Of a DNA stretch of 64,000 bases, positions 1-10,639 are shown piece by piece (position 1 is the stretch's first letter; the number at the start of each line of letters is the position of its first letter). A model generated the notes under the pieces. That model was not told the origin of the DNA. It saw only the letters and a program-made list of their open reading frames with translations, and made no database searches. Where the stretch lies: positions 31,573,470 through 31,637,469 of the forward strand of contig NC_049980.1 of the NCBI RefSeq assembly GCF_000003815.2, read 5' to 3'. Both the position numbers and the translations under genes were made by a program. This stretch comes from Branchiostoma floridae (lineage: Eukaryota > Chordata > Leptocardii > Amphioxiformes > Branchiostomatidae).

Positions 1-540
1 GATTTTAAAATTTCCCCGGACTTATATTGCAACGTCTCCTGCCTTCCGAGCTCGAATCGAAATGTTAAAATATGTCGGGGGCTCTGGGGGTGGACCCGGT
101 GGAGGCCAAAGCTATAACCATGTGTAATTTGATAAAAATTTCAAAATCAACCTAGCTTAGTCGGTTGGCAAAATTTTGCCGAAAAATGCAGGAAATAGCA
201 TTTAAGAGGGTCTTGATTTTAAAATTTTCCCGGGGGAGCATACCCCCGAAACCCCCCGGGATGCGTCGCGCCTTCGGCGCTCTATGTGCTGAAACAATAG
301 TTCAATCCCTCCATAAGAAATTTGCTGCCGCCGTCTCTGTGGCGGGCCGGGAACTCTAGATCCGCCTCCGTCAATTTACAGATGTCATGGACATTGTCCT
401 TGTCATTCCTCCGGGTTCTGGGCACCTTTTGCTTCTCAAAATGTCATTAGTCGGATATTTTCACCCATTGATATAACTACTCTAGCGCTGTATGAATAGG
501 AATGCACGTCAATGTTACTTAATTGTTATGCGTTGTAACT
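1..540. other. Left-edge spacer, no gene recognised
   Basis: No convincing exon, repeat array or RNA gene is visible on either strand. The short open frame at 165-359 has no recognisable motif and lies in a purine/pyrimidine-patchy stretch with runs of C and G. It is treated as non-coding spacer. Confidence 0.5.
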
Positions 541-546
541 CCTTCT

Positions 547-653
547 GAATTTACCGTTAAGCGTTAGCGGGCCTCCCGAATTTACCGTTAAGCGTTACCG
601 GGCCTCCTGAATTCACCGTTAAGCGTTACCAAGACCCCCCCATGCAGACCCTC
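547..653. repeat. 31-bp tandem repeat joined to an inverted-repeat element end
   Basis: Three copies of a unit of about 31 bp containing GAATTTACCGTTAAGCGTTA are followed by CATGCAGACCCTC at 641-653. That terminal sequence is the same as the right end of the element at 2701-2900, and the adjoining bases match its reverse complement. This is probably a rearranged copy of that MITE family whose sub-terminal region has been amplified in tandem. Confidence 0.6.
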
Positions 654-732
654 ATCGCATACTGACCCGGAAATTTGTGATAGAAAGCAAGGAAAAAAAT
701 CGACGATGAACTAACAGCGGCCTTTACAAACC

Positions 733-2100
733 GGCAAACGCATCAGATCGCCCAAACTGTCGAAATTGCCCCTGAAATGGTCACAAACAATGTCAATGCG
801 GTTTCCATCGAAAATCACGTTGAGTGCCGGTACGCCGTCGGGTCCACAAAGCGGCAGGTCAAAGTACTGCAAGACATGGGGTTTGTCCGATGGGGGAAAG
901 CCAGAAAACATTAATGAAGTTGTCTGTTTCTTGTCAAAAAGAATGCCGTTTCCATTGGAAATCACGTCGAGTGCCGGTGGTTGGACCTGGCGTCGGCACC
1001 ACAAAAGAACCCACAGCGGCTCATCATCCGACAACACCGGGACGCAGACGCAGCTCTTTTATGCCTTTTATCAACGTCTATGCCGACTTCTTATTGTTAG
1101 ACAACTTCCTGTCCTCAATAAAAATGGGTCTCTAGTTGCCTTCTGTCTCATTCTTTTTGAGTTCATGGCCCAGTGCGCTACGTCCCTTATCACGTACAAG
1201 AAATTGATCCATGACTATTACTTCCGGGTCATCTACAAGGCATTTCCGCACGTCAGTGTGTAGCAAAAAGACGCCGGAGACTTTCTCTCATCTTTCCTGT
1301 CGAGACGCCAGTTCCCGAGTCCGAGCTGTTCTAGTCGCAGATAACTGTCAGGTAAGCAGTGTTGACTGTGTACGACTGTGTAACGATGTCGAAGTAACCA
1401 TTTTCCAATGGTATATAGTGTGTTGTTGGTATATAGTGTGTATAGTGCGCAGGGCGATGAATGTGTGACAAGAAGCATTCTTTACGTACTCAGTCTCAGG
1501 GAATTTGGGACATGCGTTGTCTTCCAAATTTAAAAGGTACAAAACTTCATCAAACGATACAATACAATTTAGAATCTTTATAACTTCTAACACAGTACAG
1601 GTGGTCGAGTCCTGCTCAGTGCCATTTTAACCCAGTAGCACACAAATAGGTTTTATAAAACCTCCTTGGTAAAATGCAGAAGATATGATGTCGCGTCTAA
1701 GCAGCGTCACTTCCCGGCGGCATTGTCTGTCAACTCGCGTCTTGCGAAGAAACAATGGTCGATCATATGCCGCTGGCGTCTTAGATAGTGGAAATCCGAC
1801 TTTCATGCAAACAACGCCTTTGTTAACCTCTTGAATCACAATCCACAGGACAGAAAATATGTTTATATTATTAGCTTGTACGTCCGCGAACGTACATGTA
1901 ACTTACTACTGAAGTTACTACAGAAGAAGCTTACTGCATCATGAGCACATGGTTTCTGTAAGTGCACGGTCACATAGGTCACGTGCGATCTCTGTGCGTC
2001 TCCTGAAAACTGCCTTGATACACCTCACCTCACCTCATCGGTCCCATAGCATAAATGATACACAAAATGCAAAATCCTATGGTATCAAAATACGGCGAAC
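733..2100. repeat. Segmental duplication, copy A (pair of 12191-13500)
   Basis: From GGCAAACGCATCAG at 733 the sequence runs nearly base for base with 12191-13500, an offset of about 11.46 kb, with only scattered substitutions and a few small indels (for example an extra CCTCACCTCACCTC stretch near 2022). The block contains the promoter/exon 1 of a zinc-finger unit and its upstream region. A third, partial and older copy of the upstream part lies near 7815-7990. Long open frames on both strands in 711-1263 recur in the other copy, but most copy differences change residues in either frame. Coding function is therefore not supported. Confidence 0.85.
1205..1351 (+). promoter_or_regulatory. ZNF unit 1: promoter and non-coding first exon
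   Basis: This is the first of eight copies of one module. An ETS-like ACTTCCGGGTCA lies at 1220-1231, followed by GGCATTTCCG, GACGCC and TTTCTCTC. The exon ends GATAACTGTCAG at 1351, directly before GTAAGC, a good splice donor. No ATG occurs between the ETS site and the donor, so the exon should be 5' UTR. The CRE seen in other copies is not recognisable here. The only downstream partner is the zinc-finger relict near 2131, so this promoter may drive nothing or a short non-coding transcript. Confidence 0.75.
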
Positions 2101-2130
2101 GCGCGACGCGTGTAGTTTAGTCAGCTGGGT

Positions 2131-2269
2131 CATCTAAAGACTCACATGCGAACTCACACAGGGGAGAAGCCCTACAAGTGTGAGGAGTGCAGTCTCAGTG
2201 AGTGAGTACCAGTTTATGAAGAGCCCTTCTGTTATATTCATTTATGTTATTTTGTTCAGTTACAATAAA
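2131..2269 (+). pseudogene. Relict C2H2 zinc-finger gene (unit 1)
   Basis: Bases 2131-2205 translate as one finger tail, linker and half finger: [20 protein letters not shown], then a stop a few codons later (TGA near 2207). This is the standard repeat of the family and nothing more of the array remains. Within 60 bp the sequence becomes the conserved 3' UTR end (CCCTTCTGTTAT ... AATAAAG, signal at 2264-2269). The unit therefore kept its promoter, first exon and polyadenylation site but lost almost all fingers to an internal deletion. Confidence 0.85.
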
Positions 2270-3289
2270 GTTTCTTTGATATGATTTTATTTATTCGGCT
2301 TTTGTTATAACACTGAAGAAAACTTTATCTGTTTAATAGAGACCGGTTTACTGTTAACGACTAGAAATCAAACATTTTGGTACATGACCTTATTGCACCG
2401 TGCGAAAGGAAAACTACATCAAGTGTACACCACATTACCAAGGGTTGCTGATGCGCTGGATCTTATTGTAGACTCTAATTGATAGCACAAGAAATGAATC
2501 AAATGAAAGTAATTCGACATCCTTGTTTGAGTTATAACTGCATAATGGCCCACCACTCACCAAGCAGCGATTTCGGTCGGGTTAGTTTAGTTTGCGTTTT
2601 ATTTTGCACCCTTTCCATCGATTCTAAGCGTGCTTTACTAGTATTTAAAAGTGGCAAAGATTTAGAGGCAGTTAATCGAACGAAACCACAACCATTCTAT
2701 GAGGGTCTGCATGGGGGTCCCGACAACGATTTACGCTGAATTCAGAAGAACCCCTACGTATTACGCTAAATCAAAGAAGGCAATTACGCTAAAATTTGGT
2801 CGCCTCGCTACGAATTACGTACATAAGATGGTTCTCCCTACGAATTACGGGAAATAAAGTAGGCTGCCTACGCCTTACGTAAAAGAGCATGCAGACCCTC
2901 TTCTATTCTTATTCCTCGAGCCGTTTTTGCTTTCGCGATAGGTTATGGCTACTTGATTACATCATGTATGAAATGATCATACATGTACTTAGCGGAAGGT
3001 TATGGTCGTTTGACTACATTATGGATTGTAAGATTACTAGTATACATGTACTTATATTTCTAAATCAATAATAAATGCGACGTGCATCTTAATTTCCATC
3101 TTGCAATTTACACCATTTTCTGGCTCACACCATGCCGCCTTGGTCCAAGATCAGCTGGAAAAAACATGAACACACGCTACGACAAACAAACAAAAATAGC
3201 TCATCTGTGAAAACGCGTAAATGCAGTATATATGTGATTTGACCATGTGATAAGAGAATCGTTTCAGACTACATTTTTTGTTCATGGCA
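2270..3289. other. Spacer between ZNF units 1 and 2
   Basis: This spacer begins with the conserved post-polyadenylation tail (TTGTTATAACACTGAAG near 2297), which recurs after other units. It also contains the element at 2701-2900. The rest is unique-looking AT-rich DNA with no gene that I can support. Confidence 0.6.
2701..2900. mobile_element. 200-bp inverted-repeat element (GAGGGTCTGCATG family)
   Basis: The ends are perfect 13-bp inverted repeats, GAGGGTCTGCATG at 2701 and CATGCAGACCCTC ending at 2900. TTCTAT flanks both sides as a possible target duplication. The inside is non-coding and rich in repeated ATTACG/TTACGC motifs. A related copy without its right end lies at 28280-28464, and an end lies at 641-653. 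This is a non-autonomous MITE; I cannot assign the superfamily. Confidence 0.75.
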
Positions 3290-3495
3290 TGACGTCATCC
3301 TTTCACCAGTAGACGGTCATCTTCTGCTTCTTGTGAGTAATCAGGTACAAGAAACTGTCGTGTACTTCCGGGTCATCACTAGGGCATTTCCGTTCGTTCT
3401 AGAGCGCGTGGAAAAGACAACGAAGATTTTCTCTCGTCTTCCTTTTGAGACGCCAGTTCCCGTTCTGAGGTGTTCTAATCGCAGATAACTGTCAG
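3290..3495 (+). promoter_or_regulatory. ZNF unit 2: CRE/ETS promoter and non-coding first exon
   Basis: A consensus CRE TGACGTCA lies at 3290-3297, followed by CACCAGTAGACGGTCATCTTC, the block GTAATCAGGTACAAG, and ACTTCCGGGTCA at 3364-3375. The exon ends CAGATAACTGTCAG at 3495, before GTAAGG. There is no ATG after the ETS site. CRE binds ATF/CREB-type factors and CCGGAAGT binds ETS factors in animals generally; occupancy here is inference. It should serve the coding exon at 5000. Confidence 0.8.
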
Positions 3496-4989
3496 GTAAG
3501 GAGTGTTGACGACTCTCTGTGTAAGGCTGTGTAGCGATTTCGAAGTACAGAACTACAAGTAACGATTTTCGACGGCTTTTTGTTGTTTCTTTATGCGTGT
3601 GGGGAGGGGGGCTCCCGGCTCGACGATGCATGAACGGATCAAGTCAACAAGGGTATAATTTAGACGACAAACAGAACTGCGCCCTACTCACCAAAATATT
3701 GTGTTAGAATTGATGATAATCTATGTTGTACTCATACTTACGTATGTTTGTGGCAAAATACATTTCTAGACAGAACGCTTGTCAGTACGTTAACGTTCGG
3801 TCCATCGGTCCCGGCCCAAGAATAATTTCGCCACAAAGAATTTCTCACAGATTTCTCACTGGCGCTTCAGGGTTCTACCCACCCAGCCTGTGAAATAGCT
3901 ACATGTATATAATTTGAAAGTAGCTTTTCAAAATTCGTAGCGTTTCTTTCCTTTTATGGATTGTGGTAAAAATTATGCTGAAAATTCGCTATGGTTTTCC
4001 GTCCAGATGGCGTCACTTTTGCCGGCCGCATTGTCTGTTGAATGAACAAAGCCTCCATAGCTGGCTGTCTGGGCCTTTTGTTGGCTTTTTGCTGATGGCT
4101 TCTTTTTGTACTGGGTCGTTTGTACAGCCGACCGGTTGTACAAAATCAAGACATCGGCAAAATGTGTATTTTAAGCTCACAAAATGCCCAGAGAGCTTGC
4201 TATGGAGGCTATTAGTCTCCAATCAGAGGTTTGGTTCCAGCTGCTTTTTAACATTTGTTTATGCGTTTTTGTCGGGATTTCTACTTTGTATTGTTTTCTT
4301 GACGTCTCACGGCATCGAGAAAACAATACAAAGTAGAAATTCCGACAAAACCTAAAAAAAAACGTCAAATTGTCAAACCCGAATATCACCCTAGTCAGTT
4401 TACACAACTAGTAACCAGGATGATACTCGTATGGGAGTCACAGTAATCTAACTAGGATGATACTCCCTTTTACGCAGGCTAGAAACTGTCATACTGAAAG
4501 ATTCAAAGTCAACGACGTCTTTCAAATAGGGTAAAGATTTTCTGGATGAACGTTATTATTAAGAAAATCCAAGATTCCCCCAGAGAATGAAACAATAACG
4601 CTCATTCAGTTGCGTTAGCTAGTCTCCAAGCAGACCTGTCAATTGGAGGGGAAAAAAGAGAAGAATTTGGCCAAATAGGGACATGTAAGATGCCATGGGA
4701 TGTCAGTCTTCTGCAGTCTATCCAGCTGGTCAGTTCACTCATTGGTCAATTAGCCCCCTACTAGGTGTTTATTCCTAACTTGGCCAGAGTCCCCCTTTAC
4801 CATTCGGCCAGACCGGAGTCTGGTCGAGACTATGCTTTGATGTAATCATTCAAACGGATCCATTGTTTGTAGCATGACCGTAGTGTACTGTAGTGTCTAT
4901 TATAACATTCTCATATGCTGCAAAGTAATAAATGAAAAATACCATTGACAAATTTTAATTCTTTCCATTTTTGTCTTCACTTGTTATAG
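3496..4989 (+). other. Intron of ZNF unit 2
   Basis: The intron runs from donor GTAAGG at 3496 to the acceptor TTGTTATAG ending at 4989, just before AAGTGACCAG and the start codon. The intron start (about 100 bp) is shared with the other units. It holds two inverted-repeat structures (4049-4211 and 4213-4375) and an empty version of the site that carries a transposon in units 6-8 (GCTGCAAAG then TAATAAATG near 4917-4932). Confidence 0.75.
4049..4375. mobile_element. Two adjoining palindromic MITE-like elements
   Basis: The first has arms AAGCCTCCATAGC...GTCTGGGC (from 4049) and GCCCAGAGAGCTTGC TATGGAGGCT (to about 4210), with a central GCCGACCGG region. A related copy is at about 19893-20010. 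The second starts with AGTCTCCAATCAGAGG near 4214. It contains a long near-perfect hairpin, arms 4266-4299 and 4318-4350, around CTACTTTGTATTGTTTTCT. Its left end resembles the element at 20356-20518, so it is an older, right-truncated member of that family. Confidence 0.65.
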
Positions 4990-4999
4990 AAGTGACCAG

Positions 5000-6487
5000 A
5001 TGGAGAAAACAACGTGCTGCCGTAATGACGTAAGCAGAGGTTCGGTTGGAGGGTTTGTCAACACTCTTCATAGGTGTGAGGAGTGCAGCAAGCAGTTCAG
5101 TACAGCGCATAATCTGAAGATTCACCTGCGGACTCACACAGGGGAGAAACCTTACAGATGCGAGGAGTGCAGCAAGCAGTTCAGTCAGCTCAGTAGTCTG
5201 AAAAGTCACATGCGGACTCACTCAGGCGAGAAACCCTACAAATGTGAGGAGTGCAGCAGGCGGTTCAGTACATCAAGTAGTCTGAAGAGGCACATACGGA
5301 CTCACACAGGGGAGAAACCTTACACGTGTGAGCAGTGCAACAGGCAGTTCGTTGAGCTGGGTGATCTGAAGAAACACATGCGGACTCACACTGGGGAGAA
5401 ACCCTACAAGTGCGAAGTGTGCAGCACGCACTTCAGTGAGTTGAGTAAACTGAAGAGACACATGCGCACTCACACGGGGGAAAAACCCTACAGTTGTCAG
5501 GAGTGCAGCAAGCAGTTCAGTACACGAAGTAAACTAAAGGAACACATGCGCACCCACACAGGGGAGAAACCCTACAAGTGTGAGGAGTGCAGCAAGCAGT
5601 TCAGTAAGCTTAACCATCTGAAAACACATATGAGGACACACACAGGAGAGAAACCCTACAGGTGTGAGGAGTGCAGCAAGCAATTCACTCTTCTTCACAA
5701 TCTCAAGACACACATGCGGACACACACAGGTGTGAAACGTTACAAGTGTAATGAATGCAGCAAGCAGTTTAGTACACAGGGTAATCTTAAGAAGCACATG
5801 CATGCTCACACAGGTGAGAAACCCTACAAGTGTAAGGAATGCAGCAAACAATTCATTCGGCTTGACCATCTCAAGAGACACATGATGACTCACTCAGGGG
5901 ACAAACCCTACCAGTGTGAGGAGTGCAGCAAGCAGTTCAGTGAGCTCGGTAATCTGAAGAAACACCTGCGAACTCACACCGGAGAGAAACCCTACAGGTG
6001 TGAGGAGTGCAGCAAGCAGTTCAGTCAGCTTGAACATCTGAAGAAACACATGCGGACTCACACAGGAGAGAAACCCTACAGGTGTGAGGAGTGCAGCAGG
6101 CAGTTTAGTCAGTTGGGTCCTCTGAAATGTCACATGCGGACTCACACAGGGGAAAAATCCTACAGGTGTGAGGAGTGCAACAGGCAGTTCAGTGAGTTGA
6201 GTAATTTGAAGAGACATATAAGGACGCACACAGGGGAGAAGCCCTACAAGTGTGAGGAGTGCAGCAGACAGTTTAGCGAGCTGGGTAGTCTGAAGACTCA
6301 CATGCGCACCCACACAGGGGAGAAGCCCTACAGTTGTGAGAAGTGCAGCAAGCAGTTCACTCAGCTGGGTAACCTGAAGACTCACATGCGGACTCACACA
6401 GGGGAGAAAACTTACAGGTGTGAGGCTTGCAGTAAACAGTTCCCCCGGCTGGATAGTCTGAAGAAACACATGAAAACACACCTGTGA
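5000..6487 (+). CDS. C2H2 zinc-finger protein, 17 fingers (ZNF-1)
   Basis: A single coding exon encodes 495 residues. It is a predicted nuclear DNA-binding protein, probably a transcriptional regulator; the target and the sign of regulation are unknown. The leader of about 24 residues ([20 protein letters not shown]) has no KRAB, SCAN, BTB or ZAD domain that I recognise. Seventeen fingers of the form CxxC-x12-HxxxH follow, joined by TGEKPY-type linkers, with one TGVKRY linker before finger 9. Helix contact residues vary more than in the sister genes (for example TAHN, ELSK, KLNH, QLEH, RLDS). The start is the first ATG after the acceptor TTGTTATAG, in the context GACCAGATGG. The last finger ends KKHMKTHL then TGA. 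The promoter is the module at 3290-3495. Confidence 0.92.
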   Translation: MEKTTCCRNDVSRGSVGGFVNTLHRCEECSKQFSTAHNLKIHLRTHTGEKPYRCEECSKQFSQLSSLKSHMRTHSGEKPYKCEECSRRFSTSSSLKRHIRTHTGEKPYTCEQCNRQFVELGDLKKHMRTHTGEKPYKCEVCSTHFSELSKLKRHMRTHTGEKPYSCQECSKQFSTRSKLKEHMRTHTGEKPYKCEECSKQFSKLNHLKTHMRTHTGEKPYRCEECSKQFTLLHNLKTHMRTHTGVKRYKCNECSKQFSTQGNLKKHMHAHTGEKPYKCKECSKQFIRLDHLKRHMMTHSGDKPYQCEECSKQFSELGNLKKHLRTHTGEKPYRCEECSKQFSQLEHLKKHMRTHTGEKPYRCEECSRQFSQLGPLKCHMRTHTGEKSYRCEECNRQFSELSNLKRHIRTHTGEKPYKCEECSRQFSELGSLKTHMRTHTGEKPYSCEKCSKQFTQLGNLKTHMRTHTGEKTYRCEACSKQFPRLDSLKKHMKTHL

Positions 6488-7219
6488 CAAATTTCTTAGA
6501 AGGACGGACGTGAAATAAGACACTAGCATCGCATGTACGCCACAAACGACTTGTTAAATTTTGCTCCATGCTACAGTCTTACCTTCAGCGATTGTGTCGA
6601 TTCCAGACGGTAATGCATAACTGATATTTACTATTGCATTGTATACTACACTCAGCCCATTAAGGTTTTTTTTCATTAAGTTTTTAAGAATATGGTATAA
6701 GTTTTAAGACAAACCCCCTTGAATCCCCTTGTTTTCTCATGAGATCCTTTTCGGTAGCTGTAAAGATGATACAGGGTTATGTTCATTCCGGTTGTAACTA
6801 CGGATGTAATTGCAGCATTTTAGAACGCTCTGTAGCATCTGTTATTCTAGCTGTGGTTACAGGGTTACAAACTAATTTTGATGTTTATACAGGTAGCGAT
6901 GTTTGTACGTCTCCTGTATGTGCTTCTGTATTCATCTTTAAGAACATGCTATGTTGCAACTAGTTCGATGTTACAGTTAATCCACTAACTGTTAATTGAG
7001 TTAACACATTGTTATATACATTTATAGCCCTTCTACTACATTTGTGTATGTTATTAATTCTGTTACAGTTCAGGTTTATTGTAGCATTTACGATAAGCTT
7101 TCTGTTATTGTAGCTGTAGATATAGTAGGCATAGGTTACAAACTTATCTTGATGTTGGTATATGTAAGGTATTAGTAGATCTCTTGTATGTGCCCGTCGC
7201 TCTAGGGATATGAAATAAA
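6488..7219 (+). terminator. 3' UTR and polyadenylation signal of ZNF-1
   Basis: The AT-rich 3' UTR contains the family block TAGCTGTAGAGATGATAGGCACAGGGTT in diverged form. It ends at AATAAA (7214-7219), followed by the T/G-rich GTTTGTTTTTG. The stretch from about 6740 to 7240 is closely similar to about 26520-27063 downstream of ZNF-4, so both units share one 3' end by duplication. Confidence 0.8.
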
Positions 7220-9589
7220 GTTTGTTTTTGTTTTGTCACAACATTGAAGGGAGTCGATTCATTTATGACAGACGTGCAAACTTTTGTTTACAACCCTAGA
7301 AGTTTTGGGCAGATAACCTTGGTACATCACGCAAAAGGAAAACTACATAGATTGTGGACAGGACTGATATTATAAAGGGTCGATGGCATGTGGATTCCTT
7401 CAATTTTTTTTACACAAACGAAAGTAATTTGCCGTTCTAGTTGGAGTCACACGATTAACAGATTTCGATCAGTGTCATTTATTCTCAGTAGCCTTTTCTT
7501 ATGATTCTATGTTTCCCCGGTAGTGGTGGAGATCAAGAAGGAGGTAACTAATTTCACGTGTTTAAATCGCACCCCAAATACTCCTTAATTGTCTTATGCC
7601 CTCGAGTCATTTTGATTTCAAAGTCTTCTAGCGTTTGGTTATAACATATATATGGCACCATATTTATATTTCTAACTCTGTTGCAAATACGACACGCAAC
7701 TTGATACTATTCTAATCTCTACAGCTATAATTCATACAGCTAGATTAGACACTAACACGGCCATTGGCATAAATCTGGGATTTGCACAAGATTCTTAAAA
7801 CCCAGACTGTATGGTCACATCGCATACTGACCCGGAAATATGTGATAGAAAGCAAGGAAATCGCAATTGAGCTAACATCGGTCTTTACAAACCATTAGAT
7901 CGCCCCAACTGTCGGAATTGGCGCCAATGAAATGGCCACAAAACAATGAATGCAGTTTCCATGGAAAATCACGTTGAGTACTGACGCCGACGGTTCCGCG
8001 CGGCGGCGGCAATTCACCACATGGCCAGAGAATTTCTATATCTTAAGTTTGCGAAATCCATGTTTAATTCTTCCACTTTTCGAAGCTAGTTGCCAGCTAC
8101 ACGTAATGAAGTTCACAACAGAAGTTTAAAAGGAGGGCTCGAGCTTAGCATACCTTTTGCCAGATATGATAGGTACAAAAACAGTGCTATTCCATACTTG
8201 TCCGCACTCTTAAATACTGATTTATGTGTAAATGGATGTATGTATTATTCATTTGAGTTTTGAAGACCACCGCTTCTCGGAAAGCCGCACGTTAACACTA
8301 GCGTGTCCACTTCAGATGGACGCCGGATGATCTCAGCAGGGAACATCCCCAATCTGTCCTGACTCAGTAGGTTGTAAAGATGAGTCAACGGGAAGGAATC
8401 ATCTCCTTCTGTCTTATAAATAGATAACGTCCGTCGTTAGTGACACTTTGCTCTCAGATGCTAAGCACGCAGCAACGCTTCGCAATTTGTTCTGCACCCT
8501 AATCCCACCCGACCCTAATATCTGTTAGTCAATCCATTGTATTGCCTTCTTTCTTTGTCATAGTTGTTTGCGACAATAATGATCTTAGTAAAAATCGTAT
8601 GTGTTCATGAATGAACTGTTTGTAGATGAAACGTCTGTTGTACGTACTAATGTAATGTGTAAAAGAGCTTTAGGATAGTATTGTACTGACATACTCCTTG
8701 TATAGATAGATATCTTTGTGTCCGGGAGAACTTTTGTTTGTGTGAAAATAAAACTCCCAGTGTTTGATGCCCCAAAGCTGCCTTTGTACATTATTGCATA
8801 CTATAGGCTAGACTATGAGATACCCTAGGATTCAAAAGCCTGTTTATAATGTCAAATTACTACTACATGGAAATGTTGATTACTGCTAATGTTAGCCTTG
8901 GTGTCGACTGTTGTTAAGCATGTTATGTTGTATGTGTTAAGATTTTGGGTGGAAGAACGACGGAAATGTGAAATTTTCAGAATTTTTCTTTGATCTAATT
9001 TTGCACGGTGGGGTTGTGTACCTAACATGTTTCGTGACCGGACCCGGTTTCTCTTATTATCTTTTGGCTATACATGTAGCCAACAGAATTTTGCAAACAG
9101 TAAATTGTCGGCGCTCTACGACGATTTACATATTTTAATCGTCAAACGTATTTTGTGAGCAGAAAATTATGATTTCATTATAAGGATTTTCTTATTCCAT
9201 CATTTAATCTAAAAACCTGAAGTTTTGTCAACTTTTAAGTATACGTTGACAACATTGTCATCTATCAGACAATATCTATCTATCATTTATCTGGTTTTCA
9301 TTTGATTTATTTTGTTCAGGTGTCCCAGATGTTCAGGTTCGGACCTGTACCTAAACAATCCTGTGGGTACTGGTACAGGACAGCTATACTAGGTACACAG
9401 CCCCGGTACCCAGGGTACCCTGGTGTGCCACTCGTCCTCCCGAAAGGGCCCGCTGAAAAAAAAGGGGGGGGGGTCTCAGATGTCAGTCGGCTGTTCCAAA
9501 TTAGGCCCTCCTCCGGATTGGTTCGAGGCTCCGAGCTGCGGACAACAGTCGGACATTGGGCTCCAAAGTCGGTCTGTTGTTCGCTGTGA
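7220..9589. other. Spacer without a supported gene
   Basis: The first 250 bp continue the similarity to the region after ZNF-4. Bases 7815-7990 are a decayed copy of the start of the 733-2100 duplication (CGCATACTGACCCGGAAAT, then CATCGCCCC... and CACGTTGAGT). From 9340 there is a palindrome-rich GGTACC/GGGTACC patch and a G run. Short open frames here have no recognisable motif. Confidence 0.55.
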
Positions 9590-10020
9590 CTCTTCTATCC
9601 CCTCCCTATCCTCTACCCTCCTCTGTCTACTGTTTGTGTCTCTTCTATCCCGTCTCTTTCTGCTGTCAGTGCCTCTCATGTCTCATTTCTATCTTCTATC
9701 CTCCTCTATTTGTTACTTCTACCCCCTCTCTATCCTCTACCGCCCTCTGCCTGCTGTTTATGTCTCTTCTATCCACTCTCTATCCTCTACGTATACCCTC
9801 CTCTGCCTGCTGTTTATGTCTCTTCTATCCACTCTCTATCCTCTACGTATACCCTCCTCTATCTGCTGTTTGTGTCTCTTATATTCCCTCCCTATCCTCT
9901 ACCCTCTTCTGTCTGCTGTTTGTGTCTCTTATGTTCCCTCCCTACTAGTACTCTACCTTCCTCTGTCTGCTGGATCTATCCCATCCCCTCTCTACCCTCT
10001 CCTATCTGCTCAGCGGTTCG
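9590..10020. repeat. Pyrimidine-rich minisatellite, unit about 50-56 bp
   Basis: Some eight imperfect copies of a unit built from CTTCTATCC, CTCTATCCTCTAC, CCTCCTCTGTCTGCTG and TTTGTGTCT are visible. The strand is almost purely C/T. Overlapping open frames in all three frames result from the composition and are not genes. Confidence 0.85.
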
Positions 10021-10022
10021 CT

Positions 10023-10078
10023 GTCTCACACACAGCACACGCACCCCAACATACATAAGCACACATACAGGCACATAG

Positions 10079-10145
<67 letters not shown>

Positions 10146-10174
10146 CACATAGGCACAGACACACCCATACACAT

Positions 10175-10216
<42 letters not shown>

Positions 10217-10385
10217 TACATACATACATACACAGATATAACACATAAAACACATAGACAGTGCATGTCACAAGCAGGATACACACCACTCACATAGGCA
10301 CATAAATACACTCATATCACACACACATACACACACAAACACACACACACACACATTACACACAGGGCACACGTAACACGCAGGG
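10023..10385. repeat. (CA)n microsatellite complex
   Basis: Long CA runs are interrupted by GGCACATAGG, CATA and ATACATAC blocks, with a second CA run at about 10318-10360. This is low complexity; open frames of Cys/Val on the other strand are artefacts. Confidence 0.95.
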
Positions 10386-10516
10386 CACACATCAATTTCC
10401 TTTTTGTTTCTTTGTTTTTGTGTTTGTTTGTTGTCTGGGCCTTGAGTCAACCCGGGGGAGGACAACGACAAGCTGCTTCCCAGCCGATAGACCTGTGGCC
10501 AGGCGAGCCCTCGGGA

Positions 10517-10628
10517 GGACTAGTGACGCACCAGGGTTGGACTAGTGACACACTAGTGTTGGACTAGTGACACACCAGGGTTGGACTAGTGACACACCAT
10601 GGTTGGACTAGTGACACACCAGGGTTAG
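10517..10628. repeat. 22-bp tandem repeat
   Basis: About five copies of GGACTAGTGACACACCAGGG plus TT are present, differing by one or two bases. The array is bounded by unique sequence on both sides. Confidence 0.9.
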
Positions 10629-10639
10629 ACGGGCTTTGT

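Noticed and set aside
711-1263. Open frames on both strands that are conserved between 711-1263 and 12059-12722
   Set aside because: Both copies stem from a very recent duplication, so openness is not evidence of selection. The few differences alter residues in either frame and no known domain is visible.
9423-10078. 211-codon leucine/serine-rich frame
   Set aside because: It lies in the pyrimidine-rich minisatellite; all three frames are open because of composition.
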